Positions 47,500 to 55,846 of a stretch of 64,000 nt of DNA are shown piece by piece. Origin of the DNA: CBDBIK01 sp965206145 (GTDB lineage Bacteria > Pseudomonadota > Alphaproteobacteria > TMED109); contig CBDBIK010000009.1 of NCBI GenBank assembly GCA_965206145.1, forward strand, positions 1 through 64,000, given 5' to 3'. Within the stretch, counting starts at the first letter, position 1; every line of letters starts with the position of its first letter. The translations under genes were made by a program, and so were the position numbers. The notes beneath the pieces were generated by a model that did not search any database, was not told where the DNA came from, and saw only the letters and a list, made by a program, of their open reading frames with translations.

Positions 47500-48275
47500 T
47501 TCGATTCCTCCCGATGCGGCGTCTCATTCCGTCCCCGAAGAACGATGTCGAAGCGGTAGGCTAAATGGTCGAACGGTTTTGCCGAATCCAGATCGAAACG
47601 AGCCACAAGCCGATCAAGAGCGTCTACATCGGGGATTGAATTGGCGATGGGACAGTGCGCAATGAGAGGATCTCCCTCGAAGTACATCTGCGTCACGAGG
47701 CGGGAAGAAGCGGAAACCCCCACCAAGGAGAAGTGCACATGTGAGGGACGCCAGGAGTTTTTTCCGTTAGGCCAAGGGTAAGCACCTGGGCGGACGGTGA
47801 GAAACGCGTAATGACCGTCCAGACCCGTGCAGGTACGGCCTGCACCGATGAAATCGGGATCAAGCGGGGCGATCCCTTGGTCAGCACTGTGACGGTACCG
47901 GCCAGCCGCGTTAGCTTGCCAAATCTCAATGCCAATCCCAGACACGAGCCTTCCATGCTGGTCCTTGATGGTTCCGTGGACGCAAATCCTTTCACCGATG
48001 GGTGCCCGTCCCGTGCCGGCGTTTGAAAGCAAGTCGCTCTCTCCGGCAGCAATGCTTCCCAGAGAAAGTCGGGGGCCGGTGATCTCTGTGAGGGTCTGGC
48101 GGAGTGGGACGAGGGATTTCCGGGGCGAGCGCAGGACGCTCGAGCGGTACGCCGGATAGAATGCCGGAGGGTGGAGAAAGCGGTCCCTCGGCGGAAATTC
48201 GGGATTCGTGTCCACAACAGCAGAATAGCCGAGAGGTGCTCGACGACGAGCACCACTCGGCGGGCTTCTTCCCAT
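47496..48275 (-). CDS. pcaH: Protocatechuate 3,4-dioxygenase beta subunit
   Basis: A 259-residue subunit if started at ATG 48275; the frame extends to 48314. The Fe(III) ligands can be placed: Tyr in NAAGRYRHSADQG, Tyr in RPGAYPWPNGKNSWRPSHVH and the two His in SHVHFS. The N-terminal half (FLHPPAFYPAYRSSVLRSPR, ITGPRL) is usual for PcaH. It is divergent from the TRAP gene dctP, with only about 50 bases between the starts. No pca regulator gene is visible in the window. Confidence 0.94.
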   Translation of the reverse strand: MGRSPPSGARRRAPLGYSAVVDTNPEFPPRDRFLHPPAFYPAYRSSVLRSPRKSLVPLRQTLTEITGPRLSLGSIAAGESDLLSNAGTGRAPIGERICVHGTIKDQHGRLVSGIGIEIWQANAAGRYRHSADQGIAPLDPDFIGAGRTCTGLDGHYAFLTVRPGAYPWPNGKNSWRPSHVHFSLVGVSASSRLVTQMYFEGDPLIAHCPIANSIPDVDALDRLVARFDLDSAKPFDHLAYRFDIVLRGRNETPHREESK

Positions 48276-48324
48276 GTACAAATGCTTCGTGTTCACTTTC
48301 TCTCCAACAATCAAGGCTCTTCCT

Positions 48325-49404
48325 ATGCAAAATTTGCGATCTTTCCGAAAATCATCCCGCCTGAGCGCCCGTCTTCGAGATATTTCCTTACGCGCTCTCC
48401 TTGCTGGAGCGTTTGCACTGGCCTGCCTGCCTGCCGCTGCCGCCGAGGAAACACTCGTTGTCCATCATTTTTTGAGCGCCGCCTCGGCCACTCATACGGC
48501 TTTTATCGAGCCCTGGGCCCGCCGCATCGAGGCACGCTCGGAAGGACGGATTGAGATCGAGATCTTCCCCTCCATGACCCTCGGTGGAAAGCCTCCGGAA
48601 CTCTACCGGCAGGTCCGAGACGGGGTTGTGGACATTGCCTGGACGCTGATCGGATACACGCCGGGGGTGTTCCCCCGCTCCGAAGTCTTTGAACTTCCCT
48701 CTGTCCACCGGGGAAGCGCACGAGCGACGAATCTCGCCATCCAAGAAAATTTTGAACTCCTTGCCGAGGACTACAAAGATCTCGTTCCACTTCTTGTCCA
48801 TGTGCACGCCGGAAACGCACTCCACCTGCGCAACCGCTCGGTACGGTTTCTTGCGGACGTGGCTGGTGCAAAACTCAGAACCCCTTCGCGTACCGGCGCA
48901 TGGATGATCGACGCCTGGGGAGCCGAGGCCGTGGGAATGCCAGTCCCTGCCCTCCCGCAAGCTATTTCCAAGGGCACGGTCGACGGTGCCCTAGTACCGT
49001 TCGAGATCATGCCCCCGCTCGGTCTCATGGAATTCACCGATTACTCCGTTGAAGGCCCTGCTGCCCGTCGGTTCGGGACATCGGTCTTCCTTCTCGTCAT
49101 GAACCGAGAGCGCTACGAGACACTTCCGGATGACCTGCGGGCAATCGTCGATGCCACGACAGGAGCAGCCCTTGCTGAAGAGGCCGGCCTTCTTTGGGAT
49201 TCGCTCGAGAAACCGGCAAAAAACTTGCAGCTAGATTCCGGAGGGAAAGTCCTTGAAATCTCTTCCGCAGCGATGGCGGAATTCGACAAGCGAAACGAAC
49301 TTGTCTCGGAACGGTGGATCGAGGAGGTCAATGGCGTCGGCATCGATGGGCGCACCCTTTTCGATCGCGCACGCGCCTCCGTCCTCCGCCATGACATCCC
49401 TTAA
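48325..49404 (+). CDS. TRAP transporter substrate-binding protein (DctP type)
   Basis: A 359-residue protein from ATG 48325 with a signal peptide: basic start (MQNLRSFRKSSRLSARLRD), hydrophobic stretch LRALLAGAFALACLPAAAAE, cleavage near AAA-EE. The mature part has VVHHFLSAASATHTAFIEPW, IEIFPSMTLGGKPPELYRQV, and GAKLRTPSRTGAWMIDAWGA with the ligand-binding Arg. An upstream ATG at 48274 is less likely. Neighbours pobA and pcaHGB suggest an aromatic acid such as 4-hydroxybenzoate as cargo; that is inference. Confidence 0.9.
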   Translation: MQNLRSFRKSSRLSARLRDISLRALLAGAFALACLPAAAAEETLVVHHFLSAASATHTAFIEPWARRIEARSEGRIEIEIFPSMTLGGKPPELYRQVRDGVVDIAWTLIGYTPGVFPRSEVFELPSVHRGSARATNLAIQENFELLAEDYKDLVPLLVHVHAGNALHLRNRSVRFLADVAGAKLRTPSRTGAWMIDAWGAEAVGMPVPALPQAISKGTVDGALVPFEIMPPLGLMEFTDYSVEGPAARRFGTSVFLLVMNRERYETLPDDLRAIVDATTGAALAEEAGLLWDSLEKPAKNLQLDSGGKVLEISSAAMAEFDKRNELVSERWIEEVNGVGIDGRTLFDRARASVLRHDIP

Positions 49405-49930
49405 AAAAGATCCCTCCGGTCTCAGATCAGGTGTTGGTACATTCCTCAACCAGACGGCAATCGCGTTTGCACTCCTTGGTGGTGGCATCCTTCTTCTGGT
49501 CGCTACCGTCACGACCGTCAACGCAAGTGCCTTCGCTCTCGATCGCCTTGCCCGCTTCGCCGGTGGCACGGTTGGAGGCCTTTCCGGTTACGAAGACTTC
49601 GTCCGACTCGCGGCGAGCATCGCAGTGCCGCTTCTTTTCCCCTACTGCCAACTCCAGTGCGGTCACGTGCTGGTTGACATTTTCACCCGCACGGCCCCGC
49701 CTGGAGTACGACTGACCCTTGACCGAATCTCGTTTTCATTGATCGCAGGAACTACTCTTTTCCTTTCCGTTTCCATGGTTCTCGGCATGGTGGAAACTGC
49801 CCGTGACGGAGCCCTTTCCCGGGTTCTCGGTTGGCCCGAATGGCCGTTCTTCCTGCCTGGAATCGTTGCTCTCTCGCTCTGGTCACTGATCGCCGTCTAT
49901 CAGGCGCTCACGGAGAAAGGGCATGGATGA
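49391..49930 (+). CDS. TRAP transporter small membrane subunit (DctQ type)
   Basis: A 179-residue protein with four hydrophobic segments: TAIAFALLGGGILLLVATVT, the VPLLFPYCQLQCGHVLVDIF region, RISFSLIAGTTLFLSVSMVL and PFFLPGIVALSLWSLIAVYQ. It overlaps dctP by 14 bases and dctM by eight. The small subunit is needed for coupling the binding protein to the large membrane subunit. Confidence 0.88.
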   Translation: MTSLKKDPSGLRSGVGTFLNQTAIAFALLGGGILLLVATVTTVNASAFALDRLARFAGGTVGGLSGYEDFVRLAASIAVPLLFPYCQLQCGHVLVDIFTRTAPPGVRLTLDRISFSLIAGTTLFLSVSMVLGMVETARDGALSRVLGWPEWPFFLPGIVALSLWSLIAVYQALTEKGHG

Positions 49931-51308
49931 GCGCGGGGTCGTAGGGATCGCAGGCCTTGCTTCGCTCTTTGCGCTTCTGGGCCTTCGAGTTCCTGCGGGA
50001 CTCGCCATGGTTTTGGTTGGAATTGGTGGAAACCTGGCCCTATCGCTCGTGGTACCGCATTTCCGTTTCGAGCCCTACTTACGGCAGTTTAAGACGCTGA
50101 TGTGGAACGGGTTTGCAAGTTATGACCTTTCCGTCATCCCCCTCTTCATTCTGATGGGATATCTCGCAAGTCGAGGAGGCCTTGCGCAGGCACTGTTCCG
50201 CGGTGCTGCGGTTGCATTCGGGAGAGTTCGTGGTGGCGCAGCCATGGCCGCGATCGGGGCGTGCGCAGGCTTCGGTGCCGTTTGCGGATCTTCGTTGGCG
50301 ACCGCATCCGCCATGGGACGGATCGCGCTTCCAGAGCTTGCCCGGCTTCGCTACGCACCGTCCTTTGCCGCCGGCACACTGGCGGCAGGCGGCACACTGG
50401 GAATTCTCATCCCGCCTTCGGTTGCTCTCGTTGTTTATGCCGTTCTCGTAGAGGCCTCGATCATCGACATGTTCCGGGCGGCTCTCCTGCCCGGATTTCT
50501 CGCGGTCGTGTTCTTCCTTGCCACTATCGCTTTCCTCGTACGCCGCAATCTGAACCTTGCGCCCGTCGGTGAACCCATGTCACGCGAAGAGAGACGAAGT
50601 GCTATTGCCGGTCTGCTCCCCGTGCTAGGGATTTTTGCTGCCCTCGTCCTCGGACTTGGGTTTGGAGTGTTCACACCGACCCCGGCCGCAGGCGTCAGTG
50701 TCGTTGTGGTGCTGATCTACGGGCTTGTACGACAGCGGCGAAACAACACCGGGCTCAACGCTGAAGGGATTCGGAATTCCCTTCTCGATACTTCTGTTAC
50801 CGCAGGAATGATCTACTTCATCTTGTTCGGAGCTGAGGTTCTGAAGGGCTTCTTTGCTCGCACGGGCCTGCCCGTCGAACTCGCTCTCTGGGCGGCGGAG
50901 ACAGGCTTTGATCCCTGGATCGCTCTCAGTGTGATGCTCCTCGGCTTGCTCGCATTGGGGTGCTTCCTGGAATCACTTTCGATGATCCTCGTCGTCGTGC
51001 CGTTCCTTTGGCCCACGCTCATCGCCCTCAACGGCGGCGAGGGTGTGGACACCGAAGAGGCATTTTTCGGGATGGACAACCAAAGCCTGAAGATCTGGTT
51101 TGGGATTCTCGCTCTTGTCGTCGTCGAGCTTGGCCTGATCACCCCGCCGATGGGTCTGAACGTGTTTGTCATTGCCTCACTGACGACTGGGACGACGATG
51201 TCGGGAATTTTTCGGGGCGTGCTTCCGTTCTTCGGCGTCGAATTGATTCGAGTGATGCTGCTTGTCTTCGTACCGGGGATCGTTCTGCTCGTTCCTGGTC
51301 TTGCTTAG
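49923..51308 (+). CDS. TRAP transporter large membrane subunit (DctM type)
   Basis: A 461-residue protein with about twelve membrane segments. DctM-type motifs are visible: PLFILMGYLASRGGLAQALF, GACAGFGAVCGSSLATASAM (conserved Gly-Ser-Ser-Ala region) and GTLGILIPPSVALVVYAVLV. It is the sodium-coupled permease of the TRAP system. Overlaps dctQ, and pobA begins 18 bases after the stop, so transport and catabolism genes form one transcription unit. Confidence 0.92.
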   Translation: MDERGVVGIAGLASLFALLGLRVPAGLAMVLVGIGGNLALSLVVPHFRFEPYLRQFKTLMWNGFASYDLSVIPLFILMGYLASRGGLAQALFRGAAVAFGRVRGGAAMAAIGACAGFGAVCGSSLATASAMGRIALPELARLRYAPSFAAGTLAAGGTLGILIPPSVALVVYAVLVEASIIDMFRAALLPGFLAVVFFLATIAFLVRRNLNLAPVGEPMSREERRSAIAGLLPVLGIFAALVLGLGFGVFTPTPAAGVSVVVVLIYGLVRQRRNNTGLNAEGIRNSLLDTSVTAGMIYFILFGAEVLKGFFARTGLPVELALWAAETGFDPWIALSVMLLGLLALGCFLESLSMILVVVPFLWPTLIALNGGEGVDTEEAFFGMDNQSLKIWFGILALVVVELGLITPPMGLNVFVIASLTTGTTMSGIFRGVLPFFGVELIRVMLLVFVPGIVLLVPGLA

Positions 51309-51326
51309 GGCGTGCCGCCTCGACCG

Positions 51327-52544
51327 ATGAATTCTTTCCGCACCCAAGTCGCCGTGATCGGAGCTGGTCCGGCCGGACTCCTGCTTTCGCGTTTCCTTCA
51401 TCTCGCAGGAATTGAAAACGTTGTCCTCGAGCACCGCTCGAGAGAACATGTCGAAGGAAGAATTCGTGCCGGTGTTCTGGAACAAGGAACAGCAAACACT
51501 CTCGATGCGGTCGGTGTCGGCGAGCGCATGCGCCGGGAAGGCTTGATTCACGAGGGAATTTCCCTCAGCTCCGAGGGTCGCTTCCACAGGATTGATTTTC
51601 AGAAACTCACAGGGAGCGGCGTACTGGTCTACGGACAGACTGAGATAACGCGTGATCTCAACAAGATCTGCCTTGCTTCCGGTGCAGATATCCGCTTTGA
51701 GACAAAAGTCACGGAAATCCGAGACCTCGAAAGTGAAACTCCCCATGTGCGCTTCAGGGGAACTGGAAACGAGCAGGAAATCAGATGCGACTTCGTTGCC
51801 GGTTGCGATGGCTTTCGTGGCATTTCTCGATCCGCTATCCCAGCCCACAAAGGTCGAACTTTCGAGCAAACCATTCCCTTCGGTTGGCTCGGTATCCTCG
51901 CCAAAGCGAGTCCGATTTCCGACGAACTTATCTATGCCCGGTCAGACAGGGGGTTTGCACTCTTCAGCATGCGCTCTCCGGTCCTCAGCCGTCTCTATCT
52001 CCAATGCCCTGCCGATGAAAGCCCTGACGATTGGTCCGATGAACAGATCTGGGACGAGCTTCGTACGCGGCTTGGAGGGGAGGCCGCAGAACGGCTGAAA
52101 GCAGGGCCGATCATCGAGAAGGGGTTCACCCCTCTTAGGAGTTTCGTTGCCGAGCCCATGCGGTGGGGGCGTTTGTTCCTGGCTGGCGATGCCGCACACA
52201 TCTTCCCGCCGACGGGTGCCAAAGGCTTGAACGGTGCCGTCACTGACGTGACCATTCTCGCACGTGCTATCACGCAGTTCTATTCGGGGCGGGGGAGTGC
52301 TCTCCTTGATGCCTACTCACGAACATGCTTGGCACGTATCTGGAAAGTACAGTGTTTTTCGTGGTGGATGACTTCCCTCCTGCATGCCTTCCCTGGCGAA
52401 GAAGAGTTCTCTGCTCGTCTGCGCATGGCCGAATTCGATGCGCTTGTCGCCTCGGAGAGTGCGTCAAGAGTGCTCGCCGAGAACTACGTGGGTCGCGCCT
52501 TCGATGCGGACTCTGCCTCAAGGATGCTTGGCGCCTCCCAGTAA
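51327..52544 (+). CDS. pobA: 4-hydroxybenzoate 3-monooxygenase
   Basis: A 405-residue flavoprotein hydroxylating 4-hydroxybenzoate to protocatechuate with NADPH. FAD-binding motifs: VAVIGAGPAGLLLSRFLHLA (residues about 8-27), IRAGVLEQGTANTL near 45, GCDGF near 158, and GRLFLAGDAAHIFPPTGAKG near 275-294. ATG 51327 is 19 bases after the TRAP gene. The product feeds directly into PcaHG. The 3' end overlaps the convergent addA by 61 bases. Confidence 0.94.
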   Translation: MNSFRTQVAVIGAGPAGLLLSRFLHLAGIENVVLEHRSREHVEGRIRAGVLEQGTANTLDAVGVGERMRREGLIHEGISLSSEGRFHRIDFQKLTGSGVLVYGQTEITRDLNKICLASGADIRFETKVTEIRDLESETPHVRFRGTGNEQEIRCDFVAGCDGFRGISRSAIPAHKGRTFEQTIPFGWLGILAKASPISDELIYARSDRGFALFSMRSPVLSRLYLQCPADESPDDWSDEQIWDELRTRLGGEAAERLKAGPIIEKGFTPLRSFVAEPMRWGRLFLAGDAAHIFPPTGAKGLNGAVTDVTILARAITQFYSGRGSALLDAYSRTCLARIWKVQCFSWWMTSLLHAFPGEEEFSARLRMAEFDALVASESASRVLAENYVGRAFDADSASRMLGASQ

Positions 52545-55500
52545 AGGAGTGTTCCCCGAACGATCTTGTCGGGATAAGCCTGTTTCAACAGGGCGATGTA
52601 GCTCTCGATCTGCCTGCGGTGCGCTTCATTCACATCATCCCAGGAAGGCGGAGCCTCCCCTGACTTGAATTCAACCGCGAGCACTTCCTCTTTGTTCACG
52701 ACGAGGCGATCGATCGCTCCTTGGATGTCATCGTCCCCAATTCGACCGGCAACACCTACCTCGGATCGGCTTCCGGGACCGAACACCTTGCTAAGAGCGG
52801 GTTCATCCAGGATCGCCAGAACCTTTTGCGCCACCTCGGCACGCATCTCTCCGGGCAGATGCCTGCCGGCTTGGTCCGACAATGCTTTTGCCCGCTTTTT
52901 CCTTTCTCCTGGAGCAAGATCAGCGAGGTGTTCGAGAAGCAGATGGGCGAAAGTTCCTCGGGCTGCTGCGAGTGGATTATGAACAAGGCCTTGCGATCCT
53001 GACGGAGCTATGGGCTGGGTGCGCGGCTGCTCCCGGGGGGCATCTTGCCGGGCCCACGGAGGCGGTTCCGGCACCTCGCTCTCCCTTACCTCGACAGGTT
53101 TTGCTTGTTCCGTTCCAGAACTCTCAAGCACGAGTCTCGGGAGATTTTTGCGGGCTCCAGGAAATTGGTCGTCGGCTCCGATTCCACTGATTTGGGACAT
53201 CGGGTCGCGGATCATGTCCGGCCAGTGGGCACCGGCGTTCTTTCGTTTCCCCTGCCAAGAGGCGACAATGAGGTGATCGCGGGCGCGGGTCATTGCGACG
53301 TAGAGCAGCCTCCAATACTCCTCCATTGCAAGTTTCTCTTCGTCCTTGACCAGACCGTCGGAAATCTCGTCCCGATCGCTCGCGCTGAGAACACGAATTG
53401 CAGTGTTTTCCTTGTCCCAGACCACTTTCGTGCGGAAACTGGGGGCAAGGGCCCGCTCGACAACGAACACGACTGGCGCCTCCAGTCCTTTCGCAGCATG
53501 AACGGTCATGATGCGAATGTTTTCGCCGGCAGCTTCCATATCGCGTTTTATTTCGATTTTTTCGCGCTCAAGCCATGCAAGAAATCCCTCAAGGGAGGGA
53601 ACTTCCCTACGCTCATAGCCCATTGCCTGTACGAGAAATTCTTCCACAGCTTCGACCGCATCCGCTCCAAGACGTGCAAGAAGTGTCGAACGGGCACCAC
53701 CGGGACCGTCGAGAGCTTCGGAAAAAAGCTCGAACGGGGGAAGGACTTCGGCCCGCTTAAGAAGCTGCTCGAGCCGTTTTGCGGAACGATCGTACTCCTC
53801 CTTCTCGCCACGCCGCCGCCGGAGCTCTGACCAGAGGCTGTTTTCGCGCCCGTGAGCGAGCTCAAAAAGTCCCTCTTCTGTAATTCCTCTCTCGAGGCCT
53901 GCAAGAGGCCCCTTGAGAACATTGGCAAGCACAAGGTCGTCCTGTGGCAGGAGAAGGAACCGGCCAAGATTGATGAGATCGATTGTCGCGGGCTGGTCAA
54001 CAAGATCCATACGATCAAGGCCTGCAACCGCTACGTTGCGACGCCGAAGGGCACGAGCGATGTAGGGCATGTAGGGAAGACGCTTACGGACAAGGATCAT
54101 AATGTCCCCCGGAGAGATCTCAGACGGACCAGAATTTTGCGAAGCGGTCGTCATCTCCTTAATGCGTTCTGCCATCTGGTTGGCGAGCTCCTCGACCGCC
54201 GTGTTCGGGAGTCCGTCATCTCCCTCCGGTGATTCGACCGGAGGCCAGATCTCGACACACCCCGGTGCTGATTTGCGGTGAGCGTCGTGGCGGATTTTTT
54301 GGCCTTCCTCGACGGGACCAAATTTTGAGTGGTTATATACTCTGTCCACTGCCTCAAGCACGGTGGGTGTCGAACGAAACGAGAGATCAAGAGATACCAA
54401 TCGCCAGTCGAGTTGCGCGTTCAGAGCTTTCTCTTCGAAACGTTTGCGCATGCGCTTAAACGAGGACGGATCCGCTCCCTGGAACCGGAAGATCGACTGT
54501 TTCGAATCCCCGACGGCGAATATGGTGCGCACGATCTCGTCTCTGGACCCCTGTCCCACAAAGAACTCACGCGCCATCGCCTCGATCACCCGCCATTGTC
54601 CAGGAGAGGTGTCCTGAGCTTCGTCCACCAGGATGTGGTCAACGCCACCATCGAGCTTGTAGAGAATCCACTCCGAGGCCTTCCGGCGCGTGAGCAATCG
54701 ACCTGCTTCCTCGATGAGATCGTTGTAATCGACGGCAACCCGGGAGCGTTTCAGCCGCTCGTAGTGTCCTGTTTCCTCTACACCCAGGCGTACAAAGGCG
54801 TTAGTCGTTTCGAAAACTTCTATTCGTTTCAAACGCCTAGAAAAATTCTTAACGATTGCAGCTTCGTTCTTGAGAATATCGGTGGCATCCGGGCACTTCT
54901 GCTGAACCTTTTTCGTTGCAAGCGTTTCTAGAATCTCTCCTTTGATTGTGCAAAACGCTTTCTGCCAACGACTCCAAGCTTTCTCGATGGCATCGGAATC
55001 GTTCCCGGTGAGATCCAGCCAGGAGTTGATCTTCTCTCCTCTCTCCTGGTCCTTATTGCTACCAAGCAGCAGTTCCTCGGCTACACGGGCTAAATCTTCT
55101 CTTCGGCTCTGGCCGTTCTGACGAGCTTCCTTGAGGACCGAATCCCTGTTCTCGCCGAGTTTGTGCTTCAGAGTGGCCGCGATTTTTTCGACGTACATCT
55201 CGATGTTTCCCGCTTTGCGAACAGCTTCCAAGAGGCGGGTAGCGTCCGAGGTCAAAATCTCCAATGTCTCGTGAATGTCGATTTCGCTGCTGAATTGGGC
55301 CGCCGTCACGAGAGCCTTGCCGAGAGGTCCGTCGTCTTCAGCTGCCTTGCGTAGTGCTTCTGTTCGTGCCTCCGTCCGGAGTGCCCTGGCTTCTGTCTCA
55401 TCAAGAAGACGGAAATGCGGAGCAAGTCCGGCTTCAAGCGGAAAACGCGCCAGCAACGACTGGCAGAAGGAGTGGATCGTCTGGATCCGCATCCCTCCAG

Positions 55501-55846
55501 GACATTCAAGGGTTCGAACGAGGAGCTTGCGCGCTGCGGCCAACATTTCACCCGAAGGTGCCTCTCCGGTGAGTTTTTCCAAATCCTCTGCAAGAGGGCC
55601 GTCCTGCTTCCCCGCCCACTCACCAAGTTTCTCGAACAGTCGGTTCTCCATCTCCGCCGCGGCAGCGCGAGTGAAGGTGATGGCAAGAATTCTCTCGGGA
55701 AGCGTTTCCTCGAGAAGGAGACGAAGAATCCGGTTGATAAGGACTGTCGTCTTGCCAGTGCCTGCGTTTGCCGAGACCCAGACCGACGCTCCCGGAAGTG
55801 CTGCCTCCTGTTGCTTTTTGTTGAGCTCCTGGTGCGGGAAGATCAT
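52484..55846 (-). CDS. addA: Double-strand break repair helicase AddA
   Basis: A 1120-residue UvrD-type helicase/nuclease. Walker A is SANAGTGKTTVLINRILRLL at about 30-49, helicase motif II DHILVDEAQDTSPGQWRVIE near 425, and later IMTVHAAKGLEAPVVFVVE and LLYVAMTRARDHLIVASW. The C-terminal nuclease domain is visible as GAIDRLVVNKEEVLAVEFKSG near 1060-1080. AddAB processes DNA ends for RecA and degrades linear foreign DNA. Overlaps addB by four bases. Confidence 0.95.
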   Translation of the reverse strand: MIFPHQELNKKQQEAALPGASVWVSANAGTGKTTVLINRILRLLLEETLPERILAITFTRAAAAEMENRLFEKLGEWAGKQDGPLAEDLEKLTGEAPSGEMLAAARKLLVRTLECPGGMRIQTIHSFCQSLLARFPLEAGLAPHFRLLDETEARALRTEARTEALRKAAEDDGPLGKALVTAAQFSSEIDIHETLEILTSDATRLLEAVRKAGNIEMYVEKIAATLKHKLGENRDSVLKEARQNGQSRREDLARVAEELLLGSNKDQERGEKINSWLDLTGNDSDAIEKAWSRWQKAFCTIKGEILETLATKKVQQKCPDATDILKNEAAIVKNFSRRLKRIEVFETTNAFVRLGVEETGHYERLKRSRVAVDYNDLIEEAGRLLTRRKASEWILYKLDGGVDHILVDEAQDTSPGQWRVIEAMAREFFVGQGSRDEIVRTIFAVGDSKQSIFRFQGADPSSFKRMRKRFEEKALNAQLDWRLVSLDLSFRSTPTVLEAVDRVYNHSKFGPVEEGQKIRHDAHRKSAPGCVEIWPPVESPEGDDGLPNTAVEELANQMAERIKEMTTASQNSGPSEISPGDIMILVRKRLPYMPYIARALRRRNVAVAGLDRMDLVDQPATIDLINLGRFLLLPQDDLVLANVLKGPLAGLERGITEEGLFELAHGRENSLWSELRRRRGEKEEYDRSAKRLEQLLKRAEVLPPFELFSEALDGPGGARSTLLARLGADAVEAVEEFLVQAMGYERREVPSLEGFLAWLEREKIEIKRDMEAAGENIRIMTVHAAKGLEAPVVFVVERALAPSFRTKVVWDKENTAIRVLSASDRDEISDGLVKDEEKLAMEEYWRLLYVAMTRARDHLIVASWQGKRKNAGAHWPDMIRDPMSQISGIGADDQFPGARKNLPRLVLESSGTEQAKPVEVRESEVPEPPPWARQDAPREQPRTQPIAPSGSQGLVHNPLAAARGTFAHLLLEHLADLAPGERKKRAKALSDQAGRHLPGEMRAEVAQKVLAILDEPALSKVFGPGSRSEVGVAGRIGDDDIQGAIDRLVVNKEEVLAVEFKSGEAPPSWDDVNEAHRRQIESYIALLKQAYPDKIVRGTLLYWEAPSILEAESASKARPT

